A DNA stretch of 64,000 nucleotides, taken from Actinomycetospora endophytica (lineage in GTDB: Bacteria > Actinomycetota > Actinomycetes > Mycobacteriales > Pseudonocardiaceae). Of this stretch, positions 1 to 8,203 are shown in pieces (the stretch's first letter is position 1; the number at the start of each line of letters is the position of its first letter). The translations under genes and the position numbers were made by a program. The DNA is taken from assembly GCF_021026375.1 (NCBI RefSeq), contig NZ_JAJNDB010000007.1:1-64000 (forward strand), written 5' to 3'. A model generated the notes under the pieces. That model was not told where the DNA came from. It did not search any database and was given only the letters and a program-made list of their open reading frames with translations.

Positions 1-298
1 AGGCGTTGTCGGCGATCGTGATCCGGAACCGGTACGGGAACGCCTCACACAGATGCGCATGCAACCGCTGCACACACGGACCCAGCCCCCGCTCCTCATT
101 GAAGACCGGAACCACGACATCGAGCACCGGGGGCGGCTCGGGGTCGACGTCGGCGGCGGAGGGCTGGTGCTGGGGAGCGAGGCAAGCCTTCCGGCTGTCT
201 GTGAGCACCCGATCACGATCGGTGAGCGACGTTGATCGTGGCTGGGACGAACCTGTGTGCTGGATATGCCCCGGCGTGTCGGGTGTGGCGGTGGTCAC
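1..298 (-). CDS. Family 2 glycosyltransferase, N-terminal part (runs off left edge)
   Basis: On the minus strand an open frame enters from the window edge. It reads a hydrophobic strand followed by PVFNEERG and then ITIADNA. These are the first nucleotide-sugar-binding motifs of GT-A fold family 2 glycosyltransferases of the dolichol-phosphate-mannose-synthase type. About 99 codons are visible and the catalytic DxD and acceptor half lie outside the window. The start is taken as GTG at 298, 7 nt after the STAS stop; GTG at 208 is an alternative because the first 40 residues look unstructured. Acceptor and sugar cannot be told from this part. Confidence 0.72.
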   Translation of the reverse strand, partial: MTTATPDTPGHIQHTGSSQPRSTSLTDRDRVLTDSRKACLAPQHQPSAADVDPEPPPVLDVVVPVFNEERGLGPCVQRLHAHLCEAFPYRFRITIADNA

Positions 299-305
299 GT
301 CCCGC

Positions 306-764
306 TCAGACGGTGCGGTGCAGGGTCGTGCCGGACACGGTGAGGGCGACCGTGAGCGGGGGAGCCGGCTCGGGGTGGCAGGCCTCGTCGAGCGACTCGT
401 ACAGCGCGAGCAGGTGTCCCAGACCCACGAGCTGGGTCAGGCTCACCGCGGGACGGCCGGCGTCGACGACGAGACGCATCGGCGCCCCGCCGTCGGCGAC
501 GACGTCCCACGCGCACCCGACGACGCCGGCGTAGGACGCGGCCGTCAGGCGGTCGCCGCCGGTCAGGTCGAGCACCACGGTGCCCGCCCCTTTGGCCACG
601 TGGCTGCGCACCCTGCGCCGCAGTTCTCCGACGGTCTCGGCGTCGATCGGTCCGGACACGGCGAACACGCTCAGCCGGCGACTGATCCCGATGTGCAGGG
701 TCGAGTGCCGGGCGGGGATCGTCGGAGCGTTGCGCGGAGCGCCTGCCGGAATCGTCGTGGCCAT
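306..764 (-). CDS. STAS-domain protein (anti-sigma-factor-antagonist-like)
   Basis: About 152 residues. After a Pro/Ala-rich N-terminus (about 20 residues) comes a STAS-like fold: LSVFAVSGPIDAETVGELRR, then VVLDLTGGDRLTAASYAGV, matching the beta-strand/loop/helix of SpoIIAA-type antagonists. A Ser (TAASYAG) lies near where SpoIIAA is phosphorylated, but the usual D-S-S/T-G core is poorly kept, so it may act as a sensor or scaffold rather than a kinase substrate. I chose the internal ATG at 764 over the upstream in-frame ATG because the extra 23 residues are low complexity. No partner kinase is visible nearby. Confidence 0.65.
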   Translation of the reverse strand: MATTIPAGAPRNAPTIPARHSTLHIGISRRLSVFAVSGPIDAETVGELRRRVRSHVAKGAGTVVLDLTGGDRLTAASYAGVVGCAWDVVADGGAPMRLVVDAGRPAVSLTQLVGLGHLLALYESLDEACHPEPAPPLTVALTVSGTTLHRTV

Positions 765-891
765 GGCCCCACGGTCACCGGGTTCCCGGGGAGCCGGCCC
801 AGCCGCGTCTAGGCGTTGCCTGTGCATCGACACGCGAGGAGCAACCTCGGCGTCCGACCGTCCTACCAGCGCATATGGCCGCCGTGAGGCG

Positions 892-1662
892 TCAGAGCAG
901 GGACGCGTCCAACCCGCCGTCGAGCACGAGACCGCTGCCGTTGCAGAAGGCGGAGCGGTCGGACGCGAGGAACAGCACCGCGTCCGCGACCTCCTCCGGG
1001 GTGCCGTACCGGCCCTGCTTCTGGGCGATGAGGCCGTCGAAGCCCCCGTCCGGCAGCCCGAGCAGCTGCTCGAAGACCGGCGCGGCCGCGGTGACCAGAT
1101 CGGTCCCGACGAAGCCGGGCAGCACCGCGTTCACCCGCACGCCCTGATCACGGAGCTCGGTGGCGGCGGTCTTGGTCAGGTTGACGACGCCGGCCTTCGC
1201 CGCGGCGTAGTGCCCGATCAGCGGCGATCCCGTCGTCGCGGTGACCGACGCCAGGTTCACGATGCTGCCGCCACCGGAGGCGATGATCGCCGGCGCGGCG
1301 TAGCGTAGGGACAGGAAGACGCCGTCGAGGTTCACCTCGAGCACCGAGCGCCACGCGGCGAGGTCCATCGCCAGCAGCGGGCACGGGGTGCCGACGCCGG
1401 CGTTGGGAACCATCACGTGCAGCGCGCCGCACTCGGACACCGTCCGCTCGATCAGCGCCTGCACCTGGCCCTCGTCGCGGACGTCGCACGGGATCGCCCG
1501 GGCGCCGGGCAGCCCGGCGGCGACCTTCTCGGCGGCGCCGGCGTCGATGTCGGACACCACGACGGTCGCGCCCTCCTCGGCGAACCGGCCGGCGATGGCC
1601 GCCCCGAGTCCCTTGCCCGCTCCGGTGACGACGGCGACCCTGCCGTCGAGCTGACCAGCCAT
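892..1662 (-). CDS. SDR-family NAD(P)-dependent oxidoreductase
   Basis: Classical short-chain dehydrogenase of 256 residues. TGAGKGLG near residue 13 binds the cofactor, NAG (PNAGVG) is in the mid-sheet, Ser lies in NLASVTA, and YAAAK gives the catalytic Tyr/Lys pair. The C-terminal G-x-x-LDGG motif is present. Start at ATG 1662 is set by AGGAGG 5 nt upstream; an earlier ATG at 1677 has no such site. It lies downstream of the flavin monooxygenase on the same strand, separated by a strong hairpin. It probably oxidises an alcohol or reduces a ketone in the same catabolic route; the substrate is not predictable. Confidence 0.88.
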   Translation of the reverse strand: MAGQLDGRVAVVTGAGKGLGAAIAGRFAEEGATVVVSDIDAGAAEKVAAGLPGARAIPCDVRDEGQVQALIERTVSECGALHVMVPNAGVGTPCPLLAMDLAAWRSVLEVNLDGVFLSLRYAAPAIIASGGGSIVNLASVTATTGSPLIGHYAAAKAGVVNLTKTAATELRDQGVRVNAVLPGFVGTDLVTAAAPVFEQLLGLPDGGFDGLIAQKQGRYGTPEEVADAVLFLASDRSAFCNGSGLVLDGGLDASLL

Positions 1663-1673
1663 GACGTCCTCCT

Positions 1674-1711
1674 GCATGCACCCCCGGAGCCCGTTCTCCG
1701 GGGGCGCATGC
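1674..1711 (-). terminator. 16-bp hairpin between the monooxygenase and SDR genes
   Basis: Arms 1674-1689 and 1696-1711 are complementary over 16 bp (one G-U pair) around a 6-nt loop. It starts 8 nt after the monooxygenase stop and ends against the SDR Shine-Dalgarno site. No U-run follows, so it may be a terminator, attenuator or mRNA-processing hairpin. Confidence 0.55.
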
Positions 1712-1719
1712 CTACCACG

Positions 1720-2868
1720 TCAGTAGCGCAGTCCGGCTTCACGCATGAGTGGCATGACGGCCTCGCCGAAGTGGTCGATCTCCTCGTTGTAATCGAGGAA
1801 ACCCATGATCATGCCTTCCATGCCGGCGTCGGAGAGCTGCTGGAAACCGTCGACGACCTGCTCCGGGGTGCCGACGAGCGGCTGGCCCGCCCACCCGGCG
1901 ATGAAGCGCTCCTGGAACTTCTCGATCTGCTCGTTGAACGACTCGCTCTCCATCCCGATGATGCTCATCAGGTGGCGGGCACCGGGCCAGTCGCCCTTGT
2001 CGATGATCTCCTGGTGCACCCGCTTGGCCTCGGCCTCGGTGTCCCGGCAGACGACCAGGCCGTAGGTCATCGTGCTGATCTCGCGGAGGTAGTCGTCCTT
2101 CGCCTTCTTCTTGATCGCCCGGGTGTAGTCGGGCATCTTCTCCATGTCGAGCGACGCGAAGTTGATGTCGACGTACTTCGCCGAGAAGTCGGTCCCCGCG
2201 GGGGAGTTGCCGGCGTTGATCAGTACCGGGCGCGGGTTCTGCGCGGGCTTCGGCTCGGACTCGCAGTTCGAGGACTGGAAGTACTTCCCGCCGAAGTCGA
2301 ACTCGCCCTCGGCGGTCCAGAGCTTCTCGACGAACTCGAGCCATTCGCCGCCGTACTGGTAGCGCTCGTCGTGCTCGAGCTGCTTCGGGTTGAACATCTC
2401 CATCTCGGGGGTGAACCAGCCCATGACCAGGTTCATCCCGTAGCGACCGTTCGAGATGTGGTCGATGGTCGTGGCCATGTTCGCGGCGACGATCGGGTGC
2501 ACGGTCGGGATGTGGGTCGTTGTGAAGATCGTGATCTGCTCGGTGGCCTCGGCGAGGCCGGCCGCCCAGGTGAAGGTCTCGAAGTTGGTGCCGTTGAAGT
2601 TGACGTTCCCGCCGAACCCCTTCCAGCGGGCGACCGGGACCATGGCCTCCATCCCGAGCCGGTCGGCCTTCTGCGCGATCGAGCGCGTGTGGTCCCAGGT
2701 GATCTCGTAGGTGGTCGGCGCGTCGGTCATGCACAGGCCGCCGGAACAGTTGGACCCGAACAGCCCCAGCTTCATCCTCTGGTCGTTGAAGATCGAGGGC
2801 TTGCCGTTCTCACGAGGGTGCTTGAGCGGAATCTCCTGCTCGCGGCCGCGGGTGATGGTCTGGACCAT
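1720..2868 (-). CDS. LLM-class flavin-dependent monooxygenase, RutA-like
   Basis: A 382-residue bacterial-luciferase-like TIM-barrel enzyme. After a 30-residue lead come LGLFGSNCSGG, WDHTRSIAQKADRLG, ATTIDHISNGRYGMNLVMGW and the C-terminal GTPEQVVDGF motif. The overall pattern, including Ser-Asn near the N-terminus and RYGxNLVxGW, is closest in my memory to RutA, which opens the uracil ring with O2 and reduced FMN, rather than to SsuD. Start at ATG 2868 has GGAGG 9 nt upstream; an upstream in-frame extension lacks one. The FMN reductase at 5129 is a plausible source of FMNH2. The substrate is unknown; an amide or N-heterocycle is a guess from the RutA resemblance. Confidence 0.85.
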   Translation of the reverse strand: MVQTITRGREQEIPLKHPRENGKPSIFNDQRMKLGLFGSNCSGGLCMTDAPTTYEITWDHTRSIAQKADRLGMEAMVPVARWKGFGGNVNFNGTNFETFTWAAGLAEATEQITIFTTTHIPTVHPIVAANMATTIDHISNGRYGMNLVMGWFTPEMEMFNPKQLEHDERYQYGGEWLEFVEKLWTAEGEFDFGGKYFQSSNCESEPKPAQNPRPVLINAGNSPAGTDFSAKYVDINFASLDMEKMPDYTRAIKKKAKDDYLREISTMTYGLVVCRDTEAEAKRVHQEIIDKGDWPGARHLMSIIGMESESFNEQIEKFQERFIAGWAGQPLVGTPEQVVDGFQQLSDAGMEGMIMGFLDYNEEIDHFGEAVMPLMREAGLRY

Positions 2869-3046
2869 GGCCTGAACCTCCAGCGTCGTCGATGGTCGCG
2901 AAACCGGCGCCCTCGCTCGCGGCATTCGCGGAGCGGGACGAATCCCGGGCGCCGTGATCGGGACCACGCTAGGCAGGCGACGATGCGGCCGACCATCCGC
3001 GAGGCGAAGGCGTGCATCCGATACGCGCAGCCGTCCCGGTGATCTC

Positions 3047-4069
3047 TCAGCCGTTGCGCAGCGTGCGGGACGGCAGTTCGCCGTACTTGTGGCGGTACTG
3101 CTCGGAGAACCGGCCCTGGTGCAGGAATCCCCAGGCCGCGGCGCACTCGGTCACCGAGGTGCTCGAGGGATCCCCGGTCACGAGCTCGGCGTGCACCCGG
3201 GACAGCCGCTGGTCGCGGACGTACTCGCTGGGGGTCATGCCGACGTTGCGGGCGAAGGTGACCTGCAGGGTGCGGGTGGAGACCCCGAGCCGCTTCGCGA
3301 GCTGGGGGATGCTGAACGGCTCGCCGGCGTGGGTCTCGATGAACTCGAGGGCCTGGCGGACCAGGGTCGGCCGATCCTCGGCCCGCGGGGCGTGCAGGGC
3401 GTCGGTGTACTGGTGGCGGACACCGTGCAGCAGCGCGGTCATCACGTAGGTCTCGAGCTGGGCCCGTGCCAGGGGCGAGTCGCTGATCCCGCCGGGCCGG
3501 TCGATCTCGGTCTGCAGGAAGCGCACCGCGGCCATCAGCGCGGCGCCCGGGCCGTCGGAGAGATCCATGGAGATGTCGAAGTCCAGCGGATCGGTCACGG
3601 GCCGGCCGATCAGCCCTCCGAGGTGCTCCTCGAGGGGACCGCGGGGGAACTTCATGGCGAACTGGACGGCCTCGGGGCTCCAGGTCACCGTCGAGTCCTC
3701 GGTGGGCAGGAGCACCGCTCCGCTGCGCCCGGCCTCGGTGACCGCGCGTTCCCTCCCCGCGCGGCGCGTGACCTCGGTGCGGCCGTTCAGGGTCAGGTTG
3801 ACGTGGTAGCAGTGCTCGAGCGGTGGCAGGTCCAGCGAGGCGTTCGCCCCGTAGACCAGGTAGCCCAGCGTCAACCGCTCGGACGCGATGCTGTTGAGCC
3901 GGGCGTCCAGGGGGCGGCCGCCGAGCGAGTCGAGCTCGTGGGGGACGTAGACGTCGGTGACGACGTGCTGCGCCTCGTCGACGTCGGCGGTCTCCATGAC
4001 GGCGTGCGCGGCCAGCGGCTCGTGCGCACGAGCGGCGCGATCACTCGTCGTCGTGCTGGGTGCGCCCAC
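3047..4069 (-). CDS. AraC-family transcriptional regulator
   Basis: About 340 residues. An N-terminal cupin-like sensor domain (YHVNLTLNGRTEV ... FAMKFPRGPLEEHLGG) is followed by two C-terminal HTH motifs. The first is FSIPQLAKRLGVSTRTLQ; the second ends in WGFLHQGRFSEQYRHKYGELPS, the usual AraC/XylS signature. Start at GTG 4069 is favoured by GAGAGG 8 nt upstream. GTG 4120 and ATG 3997 are alternatives, since the sensor domain begins near residue 30. It sits between the monooxygenase and a divergent GntR gene and probably activates the monooxygenase unit when it senses a pathway compound. Confidence 0.87.
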   Translation of the reverse strand: MGAPSTTTSDRAARAHEPLAAHAVMETADVDEAQHVVTDVYVPHELDSLGGRPLDARLNSIASERLTLGYLVYGANASLDLPPLEHCYHVNLTLNGRTEVTRRAGRERAVTEAGRSGAVLLPTEDSTVTWSPEAVQFAMKFPRGPLEEHLGGLIGRPVTDPLDFDISMDLSDGPGAALMAAVRFLQTEIDRPGGISDSPLARAQLETYVMTALLHGVRHQYTDALHAPRAEDRPTLVRQALEFIETHAGEPFSIPQLAKRLGVSTRTLQVTFARNVGMTPSEYVRDQRLSRVHAELVTGDPSSTSVTECAAAWGFLHQGRFSEQYRHKYGELPSRTLRNG

Positions 4070-4119
4070 GCTGCTGACCTCTCGACCCCGGTCGGACCGT
4101 GTCGTGGGCCACAGTGACA

Positions 4120-4132
4120 CGTATACGATACG
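4120..4132. promoter_or_regulatory. Candidate GntR operator (CGTATACG-ATACG)
   Basis: An 8-bp perfect palindrome CGTATACG followed by ATACG lies in the region between the divergent AraC and GntR genes. FCD-type GntR regulators often bind sites centred on GTATAC, so this is a reasonable operator for the gene at 4235. Binding is inferred only. Confidence 0.35.
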
Positions 4133-4234
4133 CAGGCAAACCGATGTTCGGCCACGGCGATGTGATGGCGGAACGTCATGCGGTTCGTCCGGAAGGGTGA
4201 CCGGGTTGCATGCGATCCGTCGGAGCGGACGATC

Positions 4235-5002
4235 ATGAGTGTGTCAGCACGAGACGTCACGGCGGCGGCTCCGAGCCCGCTCCCACGGGCCGACCGGGCC
4301 ACGGCCCCGGAGTCCGGGGCGCGGTCGGTGGCGTACCGGCGGATCCGCGACGACATCGTCGAGGGGTCGCTCCCGCCCGGACGGTGGGTCCGCGAAGGTC
4401 CGCTCGCCGACCAGCTCGGCGTCAGCCGGACGCCCGTCCGCGAGGCCCTCAACGCGCTGGCCGCCGAGGGCCTGGTGGAGATCGTGCGGCACCGCGGCGC
4501 GCGGGTGTGCTCCTGGACGGTGCGTGACGTCGACGAGGTCTACCGGCTGCGGGCGATGCTCGAGGGCGAGGGCGCCCGGCTCGCGGTGACCCGTGCCGAC
4601 ACCGCCGCCCTGCGGGCGCTGCGTGATCAGGACCGGCGCTTCGAGCGGGCCGCGACCGAGCTCTCCGGTCTCCGGGCGGCGGGCCACGGCGGATCCGAGG
4701 CGGCCGACGCGGCGCTGAGCGACGCGGTCGAGGCGAACGGGGCGCTGCACCGGGGCGTGCTCGAAGCCGCCGACAGCCCCCGGCTGCTCGCGCTGCTCAG
4801 CTCGCTGTCGTCGTCACCGCGGGTGCGCCAGGCGTTCCACCACTACACCGACGCCGACCTGGCCCGCAGCATCTCCGGGCACCACGACATCGTGCTCGGC
4901 ATCGAACGTGGCGACGAGGCCCTGGCCGAGTCGGCGATGCGGTCCCACATCCTCGGCGCCCGCCACGCCGCTGCCCGGAGTGCGAGCGACGCCGACCTCT
5001 GA
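4235..5002 (+). CDS. GntR-family regulator, FCD (FadR) subfamily
   Basis: 255 residues. A winged HTH lies at about residues 30-95 (IRDDIVEGSLPPGRWV, LADQLGVSRTPVREALNALAAEGLVEI). An all-helical FCD ligand domain follows, with conserved residues in RLRAMLEGEGARLA, NGALHRGVLEAADSPRL and HHDIVLGIERGD; its histidines usually bind a metal and carboxylate effector. Start at ATG 4235 has GGAG 9 nt upstream; the track start 57 nt earlier adds an unlikely lead. It is divergent from the AraC gene and upstream of the FMN reductase and aldehyde dehydrogenase, so it likely represses one or both. Confidence 0.9.
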   Translation: MSVSARDVTAAAPSPLPRADRATAPESGARSVAYRRIRDDIVEGSLPPGRWVREGPLADQLGVSRTPVREALNALAAEGLVEIVRHRGARVCSWTVRDVDEVYRLRAMLEGEGARLAVTRADTAALRALRDQDRRFERAATELSGLRAAGHGGSEAADAALSDAVEANGALHRGVLEAADSPRLLALLSSLSSSPRVRQAFHHYTDADLARSISGHHDIVLGIERGDEALAESAMRSHILGARHAAARSASDADL

Positions 5003-5128
5003 GCGCGGGCCGGAGCCGGGCTGCGCAAATCGGCCGGTGCGGTGCGCGAGACGGATGGGGCGGGGCCGTGCTGCTTCCTAGCCTCGGTCGGGAGACGCCG
5101 TCGTCGTAGGGGATCCGGGGAGCATCTG

Positions 5129-5701
5129 ATGTCCGTGTCGAGCGACCACCCGGCGCGTCCCCGGTTGTTGGGCCTGGTCGGGTCCCCGTCGCCGGGCGGT
5201 CGCAGCCTGACCGCGGTGCGCGCTCTGCTCGCGGGCGCTGCCGCCGAGGGCGCCGAGGTCGAGGTCCTCGAACTGGCCGACGGCCCCGACCCGGAGAAGA
5301 TCCAGCAGGCGTTCGAGGTCGCCGACGGCATCGCGTTCGCCACCCCCACCTACCGGGCGCGCTCGAGCAGCCTGATCAAGGCGGTCCTGGAGAACACCGA
5401 GCGCGGCATCGTCGGCGACACCCGGTCACCGCTGCTCGGCAAGGCCGCGGCGATCGTGCACACCGGCGCCACCGCCCACCACTTCCTGGCCGTCGACGAC
5501 CTGCGCGACGTCCTCGCCGGGTTCTTCGCCGCCCAGGTGCTCGCTCCCGGGCTGTACTTCGAGGGCGCCGACTACGACGAACCCACGGTGCTCGGGGAGT
5601 CCGCCCAGCAGCTCGCCGAGGCCCACGGCCGCGCATTCGCCCAGTTCACCGCGGGCGTCCGCGCCGCGCCGGCCGTCCGTGCCCTGAAGCCCCTCCTGTA
5701 G
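5129..5701 (+). CDS. NADPH-dependent FMN reductase, SsuE-like
   Basis: 190 residues with a flavodoxin-like fold: LLGLVGSPSPGGRSL (phosphate loop), then DGIAFATPTYRARSSSLIKAVLENT (flavin-side loop), then the GKAAAIVHTGATAHH segment of SsuE/MsuE reductases. These enzymes make FMNH2 for two-component monooxygenases. Start at ATG 5129 follows GGGGAG by 7 nt. It precedes the aldehyde dehydrogenase on the same strand with a short gap and faces away from the RutA-like monooxygenase, which I infer to be its client. Confidence 0.85.
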   Translation: MSVSSDHPARPRLLGLVGSPSPGGRSLTAVRALLAGAAAEGAEVEVLELADGPDPEKIQQAFEVADGIAFATPTYRARSSSLIKAVLENTERGIVGDTRSPLLGKAAAIVHTGATAHHFLAVDDLRDVLAGFFAAQVLAPGLYFEGADYDEPTVLGESAQQLAEAHGRAFAQFTAGVRAAPAVRALKPLL

Positions 5702-5736
5702 CGCCCTCCTGTAGCGACACCGAGGAAGTGAGTCCC

Positions 5737-7209
5737 GTGGCCGATCTCGAACAGTTCCGGATGCTCATCGGCGGCAAAGCCGTCGACGCGATATCCGGCC
5801 GCACCTTCGAGTCCCAGAATCCGTACACCGGGGAGAACTGGGCGAGCATCCCCGACGGCGGGCCCGAGGACGTGGACAGCGCCGTCGCGGCGGCCAGGTC
5901 CGCGTTCGACGGCGAGTGGGGGCAGATGACCGGGTTCGCCCGGGCCGCCTGCATCCGCCGGCTCGGCGACCTGGTCACCGCGAACGCCGAGAAGCTGGCC
6001 CGCCAGGAGGTCAACGACTCCGGCAAGCTCTACCGCGAGATGCTCGGGCAGCTCAACGGGCTCGGCGGCTGGTACCACTACTTCGCCGGGCTGGCCGACA
6101 AGATCGAGGGCCAGCAGATCCCGTCGCCGAACCCGAACTACCTCGTCTACACCCGGCGGGAGCCGGTCGGCGTCGTCGCGGCGATCACCCCCTGGAACTC
6201 GCCGCTGCTGCTGATGACCTTCAAGCTCGCCCCGCTGCTCGCGGCCGGGTGCACCGTCGTCATCAAGCCCTCCGAGCACGCGCCCGCGTCCACCCTCGGG
6301 TTCGCCGACCTGATCGCCGAGGCCGGGATCCCGGCCGGGGTGGTCAACGTCGTCACCGGCCTGTCCCGCGACACCGGCGCCCACCTGGCGTCGCACCCCG
6401 GCGTCGACAAGGTCGCGTTCACCGGCTCGACCGCCACCGGCAAGGCCGTCGGCAAGGCCGCGATGGAGAACCTCAACGCGGTCACCCTCGAGCTCGGCGG
6501 GAAGTCGCCGCAGGTGGTGTTCCCGGACGCCGACCTGCAGGCCGCCGCCAACGGCCTCGTCGCCGGCGTCTTCGCGGCCACCGGCCAGACCTGCATGGCC
6601 GGTTCGCGGCTCGTCGTGCACGCCGACGTCCACGACGAGCTCGTGCGCCTCGTGGCCGAACGGGCCGCGTCGATCAAGCTCGGCGACCCGATGGCCGCCG
6701 AGACCGAGATGGGCCCGGTCGCGAACAAGCCGCAGTACGAGAAGGTCCTCGGCTACCTGGCGAAGGCCAAGGAGGAGGGCGCGACGATCGCCTACGGCGG
6801 GGTCTCGGAGGAGAGCCTGGGCAGCTACTTCGTGCAGCCGACGGTGCTCTCGGTGAAGCCGACCGACACCGTCTATCGCGAGGAGGTCTTCGGGCCGGTG
6901 CTCTCGGCGGTCACGTTCACCGACGAGGACGAGGCGATCAAGCTCGCCAACGACACCCCGTACGGGCTGGCCGGGGCGGTCTGGACGAAGGACGTGCACC
7001 GGGCCCACCGGGTGGCCGCGAAGATCCGCGCCGGGTCGGTGTGGATCAACGCGTACCGGGTGCTCGGGCCGAGTGTCCCGTTCGGCGGCTTCAAGGCCTC
7101 CGGGCTCGGCCGCGAGAACGGCATCCACGGCATCGACGCCTACCTCGAGGACAAGGCGGTGTGGGTCGAGCTCACCGGCGGCACCCGCGACCCGTTCACG
7201 CTCGGGTAG
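5737..7209 (+). CDS. Aldehyde dehydrogenase (NAD(P)+)
   Basis: About 490 residues, the usual ALDH length. The catalytic Glu is in LELGGKSPQ and the nucleophilic Cys in TGQTCMAGSR. The cofactor loop is FTGSTATGK, and EEVFGPVLS and PFGGFKASGLGRENG complete the set. GTG 5737 is preferred over GTG 5728 because GAGGAA lies 9 nt ahead of it, while for 5728 it would abut the start. With the FMN reductase, monooxygenase and SDR it suggests a pathway that oxidises an alcohol/aldehyde intermediate to an acid. A large palindrome starts at the stop codon. Confidence 0.92.
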   Translation: MADLEQFRMLIGGKAVDAISGRTFESQNPYTGENWASIPDGGPEDVDSAVAAARSAFDGEWGQMTGFARAACIRRLGDLVTANAEKLARQEVNDSGKLYREMLGQLNGLGGWYHYFAGLADKIEGQQIPSPNPNYLVYTRREPVGVVAAITPWNSPLLLMTFKLAPLLAAGCTVVIKPSEHAPASTLGFADLIAEAGIPAGVVNVVTGLSRDTGAHLASHPGVDKVAFTGSTATGKAVGKAAMENLNAVTLELGGKSPQVVFPDADLQAAANGLVAGVFAATGQTCMAGSRLVVHADVHDELVRLVAERAASIKLGDPMAAETEMGPVANKPQYEKVLGYLAKAKEEGATIAYGGVSEESLGSYFVQPTVLSVKPTDTVYREEVFGPVLSAVTFTDEDEAIKLANDTPYGLAGAVWTKDVHRAHRVAAKIRAGSVWINAYRVLGPSVPFGGFKASGLGRENGIHGIDAYLEDKAVWVELTGGTRDPFTLG

Positions 7210-7281
7210 GTGCGCTTCGCGCTCGTGCGCACCAATTGACGCTATAGCCTCAATTGGTGCTCACAGGCGCGACAGCGCACC
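7209..7281. repeat. 73-bp imperfect palindrome between convergent genes
   Basis: The inner core has perfect 11-bp arms, GCACCAATTGA (7229-7239) and its complement (7250-7260), around the self-complementary GCTATAGC. Outside this, 7209-7228 and 7261-7281 pair with a few mismatches and one bulge (GGTGCGCT...AGCGCACC). It lies between two convergent genes, so a bidirectional terminator is possible. The AT-rich core in GC-rich DNA also resembles REP-type elements. Confidence 0.65.
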
Positions 7282-7363
7282 AGCTCGAGGTCATCCCTGG
7301 ATGTCGACGAAGGGCACAAGAGGCCGGCCGGACCGCCCTCCGGCCTGCCTCACGTACTGATGA

Positions 7364-8203
7364 TCACCGGGCTCGTGGGGCACCTACCGTGACCGTGCCC
7401 ATCAGCGGCGCCTGGTCAGGGCGGGCCAGGGCTCCCTGACGGGTGGCCTTCTCGGGCTCCGACATCGCGCGATTGTCGATGACCTGCTGCTTGGTGGCGT
7501 CGTCCCCGCCGACCACGTGGTCGTCCCCGGCGAGGAGGGCCTCGATGCCCTGCTGGGCGACCAGCGTCCGGTCGTTCTTCCAGGAGTTGTCGCCGAACCG
7601 CGTGTCGCCCATGCCGGCGTTCGCGTGGAACTCGGAGTCGGTGGCGCCGGGCAGCAGGGCGGTGACGATGATGCCCTCGTCGCGCAGCTCCTCGCGGATG
7701 GACTCGGCGAAGGAGAACCCGAAGGCCTTGGTGGGGCCGTACACCGGCTCGTACGGGGTGGGGGTGGTCGCCGAGGTCGAGGAGACGACCAGGATGCGCC
7801 GCTCGCCCTGTTGGGTCCGCATCGCCCGGACGACCCGCTTGGCCATGTGGACCAGACCGCTGCAGTTGATCCCGATCATGCGCAGTTCGGCGTCGAGATC
7901 GGTCTCGGCGAAGGAGGCGCCGCCGACGCCCACGCCGACGTTGAGGCAGGCCACGGCGATCGGGCGCCCGAGGTCGGCGACGTGGCTCCAGAACGCCTCG
8001 ACGCCGTCGTAGGTGGCCGCGTCCGCCTGCAGCGGATAGGCCTCGACGCCGTACTCGCGGAGCCGCTCGGCCGAGTCGTGGACCCGCGTGCTCTGGCCGG
8101 AGATCGCGACGTCGTAGCCGCGACCCGCCAGCTGCGCGGCCAGTTCGAAGCCGATGCCGGCGGAGCCGCCGGTCACCATCGCCAGGGGGCGTTGAGTGCT
8201 CAT
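7364..8203 (-). CDS. SDR-family oxidoreductase
   Basis: 279 residues. TGGSAGIG near residue 12 binds NAD(P), Ser lies in VVSSTSA and the pair YGPTK gives Tyr/Lys. N-V-G replaces the usual NAG loop. The C-terminal 35 residues (EPEKATRQGALARPD...) go beyond the core and look flexible. Start at ATG 8203 (MSTQRPLAMVTGG) is set by homology; no clear ribosome-binding site precedes it. It stands alone and convergent to the aldehyde dehydrogenase. This subgroup is often annotated as ketoreductase or retinol-dehydrogenase-like; substrate unknown. Confidence 0.85.
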   Translation of the reverse strand: MSTQRPLAMVTGGSAGIGFELAAQLAGRGYDVAISGQSTRVHDSAERLREYGVEAYPLQADAATYDGVEAFWSHVADLGRPIAVACLNVGVGVGGASFAETDLDAELRMIGINCSGLVHMAKRVVRAMRTQQGERRILVVSSTSATTPTPYEPVYGPTKAFGFSFAESIREELRDEGIIVTALLPGATDSEFHANAGMGDTRFGDNSWKNDRTLVAQQGIEALLAGDDHVVGGDDATKQQVIDNRAMSEPEKATRQGALARPDQAPLMGTVTVGAPRAR

